A stretch of DNA of 64,000 nt, taken from contig CAMXCT020001101.1 in assembly GCA_947184155.2 (NCBI GenBank), forward strand, positions 295,001-359,000. Direction: 5' to 3'. The stretch is from Cladocopium goreaui (taxonomy: Eukaryota > Sar > Dinophyceae > Suessiales > Symbiodiniaceae). Of this stretch, positions 40,831-51,785 are shown piece by piece (within the stretch, counting starts at the first letter, position 1; each line of letters starts with the position of its first letter). The notes beneath the pieces were generated by a model, which was given only the letters and a program-made list of their open reading frames with translations, made no database searches and was not told the DNA's origin. A program made the position numbers and the translations under genes.

Positions 40831-40920
40831 ACCACGTTCATGGTGAACCAACAACAAATTGGAGTCACCAGCATTGAAAAAGCGCCATCCATTGCCAGTT
40901 TCGGTATCTGCGGGGCCTGA
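40831..40920 (+). CDS. C-terminal coding exon
   Basis: Acceptor CCAGTTCCATAG, then TTFMVNQQQIGVTSIEKAPS, IASFGICGA and a stop. Good codons. No family recognised. Confidence 0.6.
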   Translation, partial: TTFMVNQQQIGVTSIEKAPSIASFGICGA

Positions 40921-42018
40921 CCTCCCGCACCTGTCTCTGTGCCTTAGTTTTTGCTGTCGCCACAACGGTCACCCCTGTATCACCCGTGAGTCACCTTAAT
41001 GTGGGATTGATCCAATGCTTTTTGGAAACCTCCATCTTTTTTAAGGATGGTTTTTGTGCGACTTTATAAGACCTCTTTTGTCGCTAAACATGACCATGGC
41101 TTGCGACTATGTATGGTAAACTCAGCATAGACCAAGGAATAAACCATCCCCAATATGGGTCTATGAAATTAGGATAAATTAGGTATACCCCTGCAACTGG
41201 GATAGTTTATACGACCCCCCCCGCAAATAGTGTATTAATGAGTGAATAGGGTGATAAAATCAGGTTGGTTTCAGGGAAGGTTAAAATCGAAACCGGTTAT
41301 GTTTTTACCATCACATATTGGGGGTGTCTTGCAATTTTGTCTCTTCAGCCAATTCGAGGAATTTACCCTTAGTTTATCAACAGATGATATATATATATAT
41401 AAGGAAATATCCCAATTGTAAGGCGTTGGTTGCAACCCACTTACTATAACAATTTACTAACCTTTTAATGTCGTAAGCTCACAATATAGTACGTCTTGCC
41501 ACCTTACAAAAGATAGAACCATAGTAGACTCCTATGGGGTTTAAATGATTTTCTATTTGCTGTGGGGTTACAATACATATATATATATACACACCTTCTG
41601 GTGTTTTGGTGTTTATCCCATAAAATATCCCATTAATTATAGCCCCATCATGAGATTTCATTAGATATGTCCATTCAACATTGATTGAACATTATAGAGA
41701 TATTCATATATATATATAATATAACAATATCTTCAATATAGCTAATCCCCATCCCCTAATTTTTTCAACACGCCCAGAAACCATGGTCTTACCGATAATG
41801 TGGTAAGCCCAGAATGTTTAAGCCACTGTATCAGGATGATATTACTACCCATTTATGGAATACTGGGACTGGATATTTATTGGGCTAAGGACTGGATTTG
41901 TTCCTTCTTCAAACATGATTGGTTAAAAAAATGTGTATATATACATATTCATATAAAAGCATCCTCCATATAACTATCACCACATTAGGGACTTATACCA
42001 CGACATTCATTGCTGAAG
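40921..42018. other. Stretch without a supported gene
   Basis: AT-rich with (TATATA) runs at 41390 and 41575-41590. The inverted pair TGGTAAACTCAGCATAGACC / GGTCTATG near 41114-41166 may be an eroded element. Confidence 0.35.
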
Positions 42019-42122
42019 TCCCTATTGGTAACCTGGGCAATAAGGAACTTTCCCAGTCTCCATGTCTACCACCTTCCGTTCACCCCTGGCTAAGCACCCA
42101 CACCCCAGTCAGACCCGGGTAA
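42019..42122 (+). CDS. C-terminal coding exon
   Basis: After ATTGCTGAAG the frame PIGNLGNKELSQSPCLPPSV, HPWLSTHTPVRPG ends in a stop. Pro-rich tail. Confidence 0.45.
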
Positions 42123-42935
42123 CCAGCTGTCTGCAGCGATGTGGAGTTATACGTGTAAGTTACAGTTACATCTGTAGATTTATGTATATATAGACAAACA
42201 TAGTAATGTATATATATAACGTTTATGTATATATATATATATATAGCTATGAATGATTTTTATATATATATATATGTGCGTCATACCGTCCTTGTGATTG
42301 TTATTGTTATGTCTATATATATACATATGTATACTGGAACGGACCGGAACAGAATGGTCGTCATATAGGGACGTTCATCAACCAACGTTTTGGGTCATTT
42401 GATATATTGGCCTGAAGATGTAATATACATACATGTATCATGTATATATATATATATAATATATATATATACGCATGTATACATATATATATATATACAT
42501 CAAATATTATGCAGTGCGTATGTAAATTATACAATACTATGAAAACCTAGACCTAAAGTCCTAAAGTTGGTCTCCATGTAAATTCTATGTAGTCTTAGTT
42601 TGAACCGCTTTGAACCGTGCCCCCCTCGCAAAAGCCAAAAAGTCTATAAATGGACTAACTCCCCAAACATGTATATTATATATTCTATATAGATAACTTA
42701 CATTTAAATACATATACAAATAGATACAGACATACTTGTGTATAGGGACCATCACCATCTCGGGGAGGGGGCCACAGGGGCCACCAGACGGGATCCCATG
42801 ATTCATATCCCATGGCCATTCACCATGATTAGGCATTGCTAACTCGTGTAAACCATTATTAACCCATAATCCCATTATTATCCCATTAAGCCATTATCCC
42901 ACCCATGATTATCCCATTCATAACCCATGATGAAC

Positions 42936-43070
42936 CCATTAATCCAGTATCAACCACTTCCATGTCGATGATTTCTCCAGGGATGATCCAAGAAAAAACA
43001 CCCGGGACCTGCAGGTGAACGAACACCTGGACAGGATCCGAATGGAACGTCTTGAAACACCCAGGGATCA
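42936..43070 (-). CDS. Probable coding exon
   Basis: The minus-strand frame IPGCFKTFHSDPVQVFVHLQ, VPGVFSWIIPGEIIDMEVVD, TGLM is open and well biased, ending near ATGG|GTTCAT. No AG precedes it closely, so the 5' limit is uncertain. Confidence 0.45.
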
Positions 43071-43094
43071 CGATATGTTAAGAGGTTTATGGCT

Positions 43095-43208
43095 CATATG
43101 GAGGTTTCCTAAATAGGGGGTACCCCCAGTTATCCATTTCATTTTCGGATTTTCAATTATAAACCATCCAGCTCTTGGGGTATCCTCATTTTAAGAAACC
43201 CATAGATA
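43095..43208. mobile_element. Family C element, copy 2
   Basis: CATATGGAGGTTTCCTAAAT and GGGGTACCCCCAG at the left, CTTGGGGTATCC and AAGAAACCCATAGATATG at the right. Confidence 0.6.
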
Positions 43209-43439
43209 TGTGAGTTGTTTTTTTCTGGGCTTGTGGTTGTATGTTACCCATGTTTACACCTAACAACAAACGGGTCCGGAATTGTTTTGGGAGTTTTATT
43301 TTTTGCGCTTTGTTGTTTTTTTGCATCCGTTTTTTCTGCACGTTTGCCTTGCTAGTTGCAGCATTTTGGAGCTGGAAGCTGCTGTTTCAACGGTATTTGC
43401 AGCATTTTTGAGTTCGAACTGTTCATGTAACATGGTAGT

Positions 43440-44015
43440 TTGCAACTAGGTTTCATTTAGGGTTGGTTTTGGGCTTAGTTTAGGGGTTTTGTTTGTTTAA
43501 GTTTGTTTGAGGGTTGATTTTAGAGTTAGGCTTTATTTAGCTTCTTGGGTTAGTTTGGGATCCTTTTAGGGTGTGTTTAGGTTTTATTTAGGCGTGGTTC
43601 AAGACCTATTTATGGTTGGTTTAGCACCTATTTTGGGTTGGTTTAAGTTTGTTGAGGGTCGGTTTAGGATCTATTTAGGCCGGGTTTAAATATATCTAAT
43701 TAGGGTTCTTTTACGGTTTATTTAGGCTTGGGTGAGCATCTATTTGGGGCTGGTTTAGGGTGTGTTTAGGGCTTATCCAGGCTTGGTTTAGGATCTATCT
43801 AGAGTTGGTGTAGGACCTATTCAGGATTGGTTTAAGGTGTGTTTAGCGTGGGTTTAAGAATTAAGATTTATTTAGGTCTGGTTTAAGATCTATTTAGGGC
43901 TGCTGTGAGGTTTATTTAGGATTAGTTTCAAATTTATTTAGGGAGTGTTTAGGGTTTACTTAGAAATGCTTAAGTGTTTCTTTGGTTGGTTTGGGGTTTA
44001 TTTATGGTTGAATTA
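43440..44015. repeat. Degenerate TTTAGG-rich repeat
   Basis: About 25 irregular units of 20-30 bp, each with TTTAGG or TTTAGGG (for example GGTTTAGGGTGTGTTTAGGG). TTTAGGG is the telomere repeat type reported for dinoflagellates, but here it is dispersed in a longer unit. Confidence 0.75.
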
Positions 44016-44044
44016 GGGTTTATTTACATGATGTTTCTTAAGGA

Positions 44045-44335
44045 TTATCTGACAAAAAAGAGGGAAAAGCAGAGAAGCAGAAAAGCAGGTAAGCAGAGAA
44101 GCTGGAAAAGCAGAAAAGCATGAGAAGCTGGAAAAGCAGAAAAGGAGGGAAAAGCAGAAAAGCGGAGAAGCAGAGAGGCAGCACAGTGGAGAAGCAGAGA
44201 AGCGAAGAAGCACAGAAGCAGAGAAGCAGAAAAGTGGAGAAGCAGAGAAGCAAAGAACTATAAAAGCAAACAAGCGGGGAAAAGCAGAAAAGCAAAAAGC
44301 AGAAAAGCAAAGAAGCAGAAAAGCAAAGAAGCAGG
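44045..44335. repeat. AAGCAGA-type tandem tract
   Basis: Irregular 8-18 bp units such as GAAGCAGAGAAGCAGAAAAG. The minus-strand Phe/Cys/Leu/Ser frame across it is a repeat artefact. Confidence 0.85.
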
Positions 44336-44399
44336 GATTTAGAAATATAAAAAAAGCCCAAAACGGAAAAAAATAATTCAAAAAAAAAACTGATTTTTT

Positions 44400-45116
44400 A
44401 CAAGAAGTGGGCGGTATAAACTTTCCCAACTATAGGCGTACCACAGTAGTCTGAGACTGAGTCTCTGGAAAACATGGGAATGGACAATCTCCTTTTTGTA
44501 GACAAGTTTTTCGTTCCACATATTGCATGGTAGCAAATCCCTGCAGAGCGGGTAAAGAAAAACATGAATAGCTTCAGTAAAAAAACGGAGATTTTTGAAG
44601 GTCATTCGGTGCCCATTTTTGAGCCATCCTTAAAATACGTTGCCTAAATTTGATATGGAATTCACGAAACTAAAATGATGCTACTTATACTTGAACAGTT
44701 TTTGGTGTTCCTTGCATTTTCAGACTTCCAATTCGGCTGGGACATGTTCAAGAACAGAACACTTCTTTTATGGTCCCCAGTTTACAGTATATAATTCAAA
44801 CGCTTAAATCATCTGATCAATCCTCCCCGTCTTCATTCTGAAATGGGGCATTCGTTTGAACAGGACCAGGAGCCAAACGAGCACTTTGCAACCAAAAAAA
44901 TCTGAGAGGGTTTCGTCTCAGATTTGATACAGCATGCATTCAAGTCAAAAACACTATATATAAATATATATATATATATATGGGTTTGTCTGAAAATATG
45001 GTATCTATATGTGTCCCTTTAAATTTCATTGCCATTTTGGGGTTTATCCAATTTTCAAACCAAAGGGGTCCTGCAAGCAGGCCAAAGGCAGCCTTCCCCA
45101 CCGGCTCCCACAGATT
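44400..45116. other. Stretch without a supported gene
   Basis: No well-biased frame. A (TATATA) run lies at 44957-44980. Confidence 0.35.
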
Positions 45117-45290
45117 TTAGTACGAAATCCCGGAAACAACCGCCGGGCTCTCATGGTTCCTGTTGACTTTTGTGGCTATTGAACCCCCTGGAAAAAATTG
45201 GCTGACTTGTGGCTTAAATATCTTAAAATGATGACTCAAGTGCTGCTTCCTCGAGTAGGCAAACACGGATAAACACGGTGGAGGAAAAAT
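45117..45290 (-). CDS. C-terminal coding exon
   Basis: The minus-strand frame PPPCLSVFAYSRKQHLSHHF, KIFKPQVSQFFPGGSIATKV, NRNHESPAVVSGISY ends in a stop at 45117. The 5' limit is not defined by a clear acceptor. Confidence 0.45.
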   Translation of the reverse strand: MFPPPCLSVFAYSRKQHLSHHFKIFKPQVSQFFPGGSIATKVNRNHESPAVVSGISY

Positions 45291-45592
45291 TGCCATGATG
45301 TACATCATTCAAGTTCCATTTGAAATTGAAGATTTCCAAACCCGATGCTATGGATGTGATGTTCCCGGAGGGTGAACGTTCACGAGTCATCCGCTACACC
45401 CCTCCCAAAAGTGTTTTTTGTGAGACAATTTTTAGAGGAATTGTCGATGATTGATGGTAATTTGGGGGTTGATAATTAGGACTCATGTCTAAAAAATATC
45501 TCACATATCTCTACATAACACTTTTTATATTATATAAATTATATTATATATATATGCACATAAATATAGCGTGTATATTATATCGTTGCGGG

Positions 45593-45897
45593 TTAAACCA
45601 CTTGTTGATTCTTATGCTTCCCTGGTCCATCACATCCAATCTTTTGATAACCCTCCAAAACTGCAGCTAAGGGGCCACGCATGTGACAGCGGCCACCTTT
45701 AGCGGTGAGCTGCGAGTCGGACCTGATGCGTAGAGGGTCGCGGGAGCCCTGGATTTTACCACAAATGATCCATGATATTGGAAATCGAACTACAATCATG
45801 GAATCATTAGTTGCTGGTAAAGATTACATTTACTTGGGTTATCTTGAAAAACAAATTTACATTTACCAGCAATCAATTGGGATTGTTCATCGAAAAT
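45593..45897 (-). CDS. Two-exon C-terminus with a 53-bp fold-back intron
   Basis: On the minus strand, exon 45867-45897 follows ATATCTGTAG and reads IFDEQSQLIA, phase 1 at GCTG|GTAAAT. The intron 45814-45866 is the core of the inverted repeat at 45809-45878. Exon 45593-45813 begins CA|ACT and reads TNDSMIVVRFPISWIICGKI, QGSRDPLRIRSDSQLTAKGG, RCHMRGPLAAVLEGYQKIGC and on to a stop. Phases agree. No family recognised. A plus-strand frame across the region is open but less protein-like. Confidence 0.65.
45809..45878. mobile_element. Minimal introner-like inverted repeat
   Basis: TTGCTGGTAAAGATTAC and TTTACATTTACCAGCAA. Only about 70 bp, unrelated inside to family A but with the same CTGGTAAA / TTTACCAG ends. 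Confidence 0.6.
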
Positions 45898-46212
45898 CTA
45901 CAGATATCTACCTACTTCGTAGCCTAGGGCCCTAGGGCTCATCCCTGATCCATTGAGTTTGAGAGGAGCAAGTCCGGCAAGTCCCCAGGCCCGGGGTCAG
46001 TCTGAAAATGCCAAATTGACCCCAGCATCCACTCATTTTCACACCAGCATCCACTAATATCATGTTGTCAATTATATATATCTTATTCTATCCCCTTACA
46101 CCAAATCATCCCAAGTCATCCCAAGTCCCAATACAGATGATTTTTGCAGGAAATATCCCATGAAATCCCTGAAGTCGATCGAAATTCTGATGATTTCCCC
46201 ATATTTTTCCAT

Positions 46213-46347
46213 CTAAATTGGCTATCTTCTGGGAAATCCCCAACTCCAGCGCTAGACCCACCTGCGTTCGCAGCAGCTTCTCCACAGTCTGCGACAGCTG
46301 GACTCTGAGCCTGGCCGCCCAAAAATTGGGGATTGAACGTGCAGAAC
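46213..46347 (-). CDS. Coding exon
   Basis: On the minus strand, after CGAAAGCCCAG, the frame SARSIPNFWAARLRVQLSQT, VEKLLRTQVGLALELGISQK, IANL is open with very good GC3. Helical, Leu/Gln-rich. The 3' limit is approximate. Confidence 0.6.
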
Positions 46348-46407
46348 CTGGGCTTTCGTGGATCCTTAGCAACAGAAATTCTGTCAGCATCAATGTGGGA
46401 AGAGTAA

Positions 46408-46579
46408 TCAACAAACATCAAGTGTGTTCACGGGTGTACCAACCAAAATGCTGCTGTCACCAAGGAAAACGGGAGGTTCATCAACAAACACCTGGGTTTC
46501 ACCAACATGAAACACCTCAGCTTGCGATTGAAGCAAGCATATTTCATCAAGAAAATGTCGGCGAATCCGCGAACTGGGT
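46408..46579 (-). CDS. C-terminal coding exon
   Basis: On the minus strand, acceptor TTTTGAGTTCCCCAG, then PSSRIRRHFLDEICLLQSQA, EVFHVGETQVFVDEPPVFLG, DSSILVGTPVNTLDVC and a stop. Alternating beta-strand pattern (EVFHVGETQVFV, PPVFLGDSSILVG). Two other minus/plus frames are open but inferior. No family recognised. Confidence 0.7.
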
Positions 46580-47167
46580 CTGGGGAACTCAAAATGGTTA
46601 GTGGTTGAGCTAGCTGAATGCGGGGATGATTTTGGGGATATATCTTATATAGATTTATATAGAGGGATGGTATACAGGTTCTTCGCCACAAGAGTACAGT
46701 AGCTGGAAGCTCCCGGCAGGTCACCCATCAGAAAATGAATCGAGGCAGATCGTCAACCCAAGCTGTGGAAAATACCACATCCACCCCATACCATGTAACC
46801 AACCTTGGCTGTCTGGGAAATCCGATGAAATCTGCCTAGAAATCGGCATTGAAGTGGGAAAATCATCGAAGTAAATGATGGATTACCAGGTACCAAATGC
46901 AATCCAAGTCTGAAAACTGAGGTGAATAACGGTAAGTGAATTTACTATAAGGGAACCATCCATCATCCAAGACTTACAGTACTTCATAGCTGAGTTCTTG
47001 TTAGTTTTCACTCGCCCCATGATTGATCATGTTTGGTAGCTCAATTCCAAAGATTTCATGATGGTTAGTGCTTAGATCCCCATTTCCGTTGGCCAAACCA
47101 TGGAAAAAAACCCTCGAAATCTATGCTGATTTCCAGATATATCTGGGATTAAACGGCCATGGTCTTC

Positions 47168-47272
47168 TGCTGGGTTGGGCCCGTTGGGCCCGTTGGGCCC
47201 GTCAGGCCCGTCGGGCCCGTCAGGCCCGTCGGACCCGTTGGGGCCCGACGGGCCCATTGGGCCCGACGACAA
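47168..47272. repeat. GGGCCCGTT 9-bp tandem tract
   Basis: About 11 units of GGGCCCGTT/GGGCCCGTC, each carrying the palindrome GGGCCC. All frames read Gly-Pro-X-like collagen patterns, which follows from the 9-bp period. Confidence 0.9.
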
Positions 47273-47279
47273 TTTGGGG

Positions 47280-47545
47280 CAGCATGAGGTTCTTGGAAGG
47301 GGATCTTGTAGGGATCCTGTCGAGATCCTCGAAGATTCCTGATTTTGTAGAAGTCCTTGCGAGGAGATCTTGTGGGTATCCTAGTGAAATCCTTTGTTGT
47401 AGAGGTGTTTGTGAGGAGATCTTGCGCACATCCTGCTGGAATCCTCTAAAAGATATTTGCGCGAAGATCTAGAAGGTGCTTGTATGAAAGTTTGCAAGGG
47501 AAGCCTTCAAGAGGTTCTTGTACAAAGATCTTGTCAGATCCCCTC
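47280..47545. repeat. Degenerate repeat of about 57-63 bp
   Basis: GAGATCTTG..ATCCT..(A/G)AATCCT blocks recur at about 47301, 47362, 47420 and 47465. Confidence 0.6.
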
Positions 47546-47947
47546 TATCAGGTCCTTCTTTGACGACTGTGTGAAATTCTCATTGAGGTCCTGGCTTGAG
47601 GTCCTGGAGTTTTTTTCACAGATGTTTTCCTCAACGCTGTTAGGGCCTTTTTGCCGGGGATGATTGTCTCTATTTTATGTTTGAAAAGGTAGAGAGCCGT
47701 GCAGCGTTTGACAAGTCGGGTGGGCGGCCGCCGTTGTATTTGGGTCGGACATGTCAAGCAGATAGACGCAGATATGCATATTTGGTTTTTTGGTTTTTGA
47801 AGGGGTGCCACATTCTTTATCCCTGCGTGATAGAAGGAAAAATCATCATGTAAGTTCCAAAGGCACCATCACCTCTCATCATGGTCACAAAAGGATGAAG
47901 CGAAGCACGTTTTTTTTTTGTGGCCGCTGTCTAGGAAAGAATCGCAG

Positions 47948-48012
47948 AATCTGCAAACGGCACCGCTTGACAAATCATACCCCGAGTGGATCCGAAGGAT
48001 TTTGTTTCACCG
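47948..48012 (+). CDS. Internal coding exon
   Basis: Acceptor AAGAATCGCAG, NLQTAPLDKSYPEWIRRILF, H, donor CACCG|GTTGGT. Phase 0 in, 2 out. Good codon choice. Confidence 0.55.
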
Positions 48013-48374
48013 GTTGGTAGTCAACAGCTGGTGCCGAACTGAATCTGGTGGAATAATATCTGTAACCAAATGAAGAACAGAAAGCATGTGCATTAGCCAT
48101 GGATGACTGAAGCAGGAAAGCGACGAAAATTGGAAACATGATCCCAATGGCGTGCTGGAATCATACATTTTTTCACCTACAACCAGATGTAATTAGGTAT
48201 AAGATATACATAAAGAACAATCACTCAATAAATAAATATTTATGTGTGTATACGCATTAGAAAGATACAAGATGCATACATTTATGTATATACACATATG
48301 TTGAAATACGGCTAATGCCTGGGTTTAGCCTGGCAGGGCAACGACGATGGGCAACGAACCGTCGTCATCATCAT

Positions 48375-48760
48375 CATCATCCCTTGTTGATCTTTCCAGT
48401 CGAAAGCAAAAGCAAACGAGAGTGGATTTTTTTTATATTCCTAATACCTGTGGTGATCTTCCCACTTGAATCTAAAAGTTCAAGCAGGGTGGGCAATTAT
48501 GGTTCTAAGGGAGCTTTTATTCCAAATACCTATCGGTGATCTTCCCAATTGAATGTAAAATTCACAGGCGGGGAACTTATATGCCAAATAATTACCCTTG
48601 TTGATTTGCCTGCTTGAATGTAAAGTTGAACAGAGATGTGATTCTAAATTCCTAATACCTTTGTTGATTTTCCCCATTGAATATTAAGTTAGCCGGGGGT
48701 GGGAATCTATATTCCCAGTACCGTTGTTGATCTTCCCAATTGAATGTAAAGTGTAACGCC
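48375..48760. repeat. Degenerate tandem repeat, about 65 bp
   Basis: Six units with a core like TTGTTGATCTTCCCAATTGA followed by ATGTAAAGTT, starting near 48383, 48449, 48531, 48597, 48660 and 48723. Confidence 0.75.
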
Positions 48761-48804
48761 AGCACCAGAAGGGATGATGGGTTCATTCAGCGCCACGGTC
48801 TCTC

Positions 48805-48915
48805 GAGCCCGTCGAGCCCGTTGGGCCCGTGAAGCAGGCCCGTTGGGGCCCGTTGGAGCCCGTTGGGCCCGTTGGGCCCGTTGGGCCCGTCGGGCCCGTC
48901 GGGCCCGTTGAGCCC
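48805..48915. repeat. GGGCCCGTT 9-bp tandem tract, second
   Basis: Same unit as 47168-47272, 1.6 kb away, in the same orientation. Confidence 0.9.
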
Positions 48916-49019
48916 GAACCTAGGAAAGGACTATTCTCGGCCGATTAAACCGAGGTCTTTGCATATTTTGCATAGCTCAAATCGTTTTTCAAATGCTCCA
49001 TGTCTTGATCCGCCGCAGG

Positions 49020-49132
49020 AAACCCTGACTCTTGACATGTCAGCAACACTTCTTCCCGGCCCCCAGGTCGGAGACCTGCTGGGAGCTGATGTGGCTGGTT
49101 GGGAGAACCCTATGGATCCAAACACTGTCTGA
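49020..49132 (+). CDS. C-terminal coding exon
   Basis: Acceptor GATCCGCCGCAG, then ETLTLDMSATLLPGPQVGDL, LGADVAGWENPMDPNTV and a stop. The same frame is open upstream (SNAPCLDPPQ). Acidic, no family recognised. Confidence 0.55.
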
Positions 49133-49572
49133 GAAGGTACTTAACCCCCTAAATGATAGCCCCAATACTTGCTAAGAAGGTGATTGGATCCATAGGGGAA
49201 GTTGAAACTAACTTAGTGAGGAGCATTTTTGGGATGATTCCAGCTTACTATTCATCAAAGCTGGTATAGAAATTGAACGAACTTAGTGGTCAGTTGGGGA
49301 TGCTTCCCCCAGTCCTCAGCATCATTTATAGTGACATTGTTGTGACGTCGTTATAATTCAGTCATATACAATGGCAATTCAGTCATGTAATTTATACCAT
49401 TACACGTATGTATAAATATGTCATGACATTTATATAATGATGATTCCGGTGTTTACTTGTGAGTTGGAAGATGCCAACTGTTGAATAGTGTTGATGAGTT
49501 TTGAAGGACCTTAACCCACAAACAGCAACTAAATGAATTGCATATAAAATCATATAAATATGAGGATTTCAC

Positions 49573-49702
49573 TCAGATCTCTCAATCTCAATTTCTCATC
49601 ATCGGCGTCACATCGTGCGAGTCGCTGCACCTTCCTTTGCAAAAGGTGAAGTAGACCCTCTCCATTGAAGAAGGCCTGACAGATTGACACCACCCCGGCA
49701 CT
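49573..49702 (-). CDS. Exon of a possible helical-repeat (RAP/FASTK-like) protein
   Basis: The minus-strand frame AGVVSICQAFFNGEG, LLHLLQRKVQRLARCDADDE, KLRLRDLSE runs to the donor CTGA|GTGAAA. The Leu/Arg-rich helix followed by RLRDLSEI resembles the RLRELSNIAWA-type helices of organellar RNA-binding OPR/RAP proteins. Short, so the family call is tentative. Confidence 0.55.
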
Positions 49703-49915
49703 ACTTCAGAAGGTTGTTTTTCTCCAGCAACCCCCAAAAAGATAGAAAAGTACTCTCCTATTAAAATAATGACAAATTGAACCTTTTGTCTGAATCTTTT
49801 TTGGGGTTACTAAATAGTAACGGTTTCTATATGATCTACAATAATCAATATCATTCATTTGAGAGGCCTATTTTGAATATCCTTTCCGTATACTTTGGTG
49901 CTGGTTCTTATACAG

Positions 49916-50010
49916 AGTGGGGGTGCAGAATAATTGCCGGGCAGTTGGCCCGCACGCTCCAAGAAGAGTTGGACCAAAATTGTGGGGCAGACTATGGGAT
50001 TTCCTCTTGA
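49916..50010 (+). CDS. C-terminal coding exon
   Basis: Acceptor GGTTCTTATACAG, then WGCRIIAGQLARTLQEELDQ, NCGADYGISS and a stop. Clear helical stretch and good codons. Confidence 0.6.
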
Positions 50011-50022
50011 AATAGGCTGGAA

Positions 50023-50301
50023 TCAAACATATGTTGGACCAAAGAATATGAAAGGATCAAGGTGAGGACCATCCCGGGATATGCCAGGTAGCCTTTCAAA
50101 AGTATGATTAAACCATTCAATGGACCAAATATATCCATTCACTGGATTCTCAAACCATTGAATGGTTCCAAAGAGTTGTTGAGTGTCCCATTCTTGCGGA
50201 TTCTTTTCATCAAAGTAGATGAGTGAGGGTGATCCCCATGTGATACCAAGAAATGGGGAAAAAAACATACGGCGCAGTTCGAGTTCCAGTGATTTAAAGG
50301 T
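50023..50301 (-). CDS. C-terminal coding exon, 92 residues
   Basis: On the minus strand, acceptor CACTATACTTCTTGAG, then TFKSLELELRRMFFSPFLGI, TWGSPSLIYFDEKNPQEWDT, later GYIWSIEWFNHTFERLPGIS and a stop at 50023. Aromatic-rich. The centre contains an imperfect inverted repeat (ACCATTCAATGG / CCATTGAATGGT), so part may be an absorbed element. Confidence 0.55.
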   Translation of the reverse strand, partial: TFKSLELELRRMFFSPFLGITWGSPSLIYFDEKNPQEWDTQQLFGTIQWFENPVNGYIWSIEWFNHTFERLPGISRDGPHLDPFIFFGPTYV

Positions 50302-50617
50302 CTCAAGAAGTATAGTGTAAATCAAACGTACCCAATTTCTGGGGCTAGCCACTAAAATATGACATGGAACCTCCAAAATATGGCCCCCAAAAAAACGCCG
50401 TGTTTTCCAAGTTTTGAACGGGATCCATTGGGATCAACGGCACCTCTGCCCCAGGCGCGACCGCCAACTTCATGATGAAACGAACGACCTCACGTGGGAA
50501 AATCATCCCTTAACTATCTTCGCTTCATCCTTCAAAAAAAAAAACGGGGGAAACAAACTAACAAACATCGAGAATCTATACAATCTATCTATGTAAATAA
50601 GTAATACATTAACATAC

Positions 50618-50682
50618 CATTCTTCAACTGTCATAAAATGCATATCAACGTCTTCAACGTTGTCTGCCAGTCGGCCCCGGTA
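50618..50682 (-). CDS. Internal coding exon
   Basis: The minus-strand frame RYRGRLADNVEDVDMHFMTV, EEW ends at the consensus donor GAATG|GTATGT. The 5' side probably starts after GGTTGAG. Confidence 0.5.
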
Positions 50683-50960
50683 CCGTCTCAACCACCGATC
50701 AATGTTAAGATGGCCGCGGGGTCAAGTAATCGCATATAGTTGCTACATACTATACTACAATATACGAATATATATATATATACTATAATATAAAATGTAG
50801 TATAATACACTAATTTCTCTATGATATACTAGAATATACTATGATAAACTGTAATCAACTACAATATAAAGCATTTTATTGTCATATACTATATATAATG
50901 TGCTATAAATTGCTATACATTACTATAAATAAATATAAATATACCTAGTGGAATCTCGAG

Positions 50961-51050
50961 GTTTGGATCATGCCCAGATCGGCATCACAAACCGGAAACC
51001 ACCGGCCGGGTGTCCAAGTTCCAGAACATTCGAGTTTGTGTGACAATTAA
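50961..51050 (+). CDS. C-terminal coding exon
   Basis: After GGAATCTCGAG the frame VWIMPRSASQTGNHRPGVQV, PEHSSLCDN ends in a stop. Another plus frame is open but stops earlier. Confidence 0.5.
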   Translation, partial: VWIMPRSASQTGNHRPGVQVPEHSSLCDN

Positions 51051-51105
51051 ACATTGGGTATTAGAATGAGTATGAATGAGTGCTTGAATTGTTCTAAGAT
51101 GAAGT

Positions 51106-51381
51106 TTAAATAATTTTAATATGGAAAATTAGTGTGCCCAAATTCATTGGGTAGTCAAGAGCTTCCACATATATCACATATGGTATTGGCAAGTGGCTGA
51201 TAGTGGCTGGTGGTTGAGCCTCCTCCCACCTTTTTAAAACACAAACCAGCCACTGATCCCAGGGATGCTCCCCGGAAGTTAGGTATCCCAGGGAGAAGGT
51301 TCTGCCACGGTTTTCCCGCCAAATAAACGACCTCCTAAGTTGAAGTCCTAAGAGATCAACTTCGAATCCATATAAACTCAT
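51106..51381 (-). CDS. Possible 91-residue frame
   Basis: The minus-strand ATG frame MSLYGFEVDLLGLQLRRSFI, WRENRGRTFSLGYLTSGEHP and beyond is open to 51106. Its middle holds an eroded fold-back (GTGGCTGGTTTG / CAACCACCAGCCAC), so splicing may remove it. Confidence 0.45.
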   Translation of the reverse strand: MSLYGFEVDLLGLQLRRSFIWRENRGRTFSLGYLTSGEHPWDQWLVCVLKRWEEAQPPATISHLPIPYVIYVEALDYPMNLGTLIFHIKII

Positions 51382-51785
51382 ATAAAGCTACGTTCAATTG
51401 ATTTTGCCTTTTAAACCAAAGGGAAATCTAAAGATTAGTAAGGATTTCAATTGATACAAGTATCAATCTACGTTCACTTGATTCTGCTTTTAAACCAAGA
51501 AAAGTCTAAAGTCTATTGTAAGGATTTCAATTGATACCAATCCACTTTCAATTGATTTTCATTTAACTTGTAACACCCAAAAGAAATCTAAAGGAGCCAA
51601 GGGGGTTGATTAATTAGGGAAGAACCCTGCCTAGTGTTTGGGGACATGACCTCATGGGGGGTACCCTTTTTGAGCTTCTCAAAGTGATGTCTTTTTTTAA
51701 GGATTGTTCAAATGAAACCGAACCTTGGGGAAATCCTTTTTTTTGAAATTGAGAAAAATTAGCCAAAAATGTGGTCTGAGCCAAG

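Noticed and set aside
44013..44429. 138-codon Phe/Cys/Leu/Ser minus-strand frame
   Set aside because: It is the complement of the AAGCAGA tract; no splice or start context.
47068..47472. Collagen-like Gly-Pro-X frames
   Set aside because: They arise from the 9-bp GGGCCCGTT repeat on either strand; no independent coding evidence.
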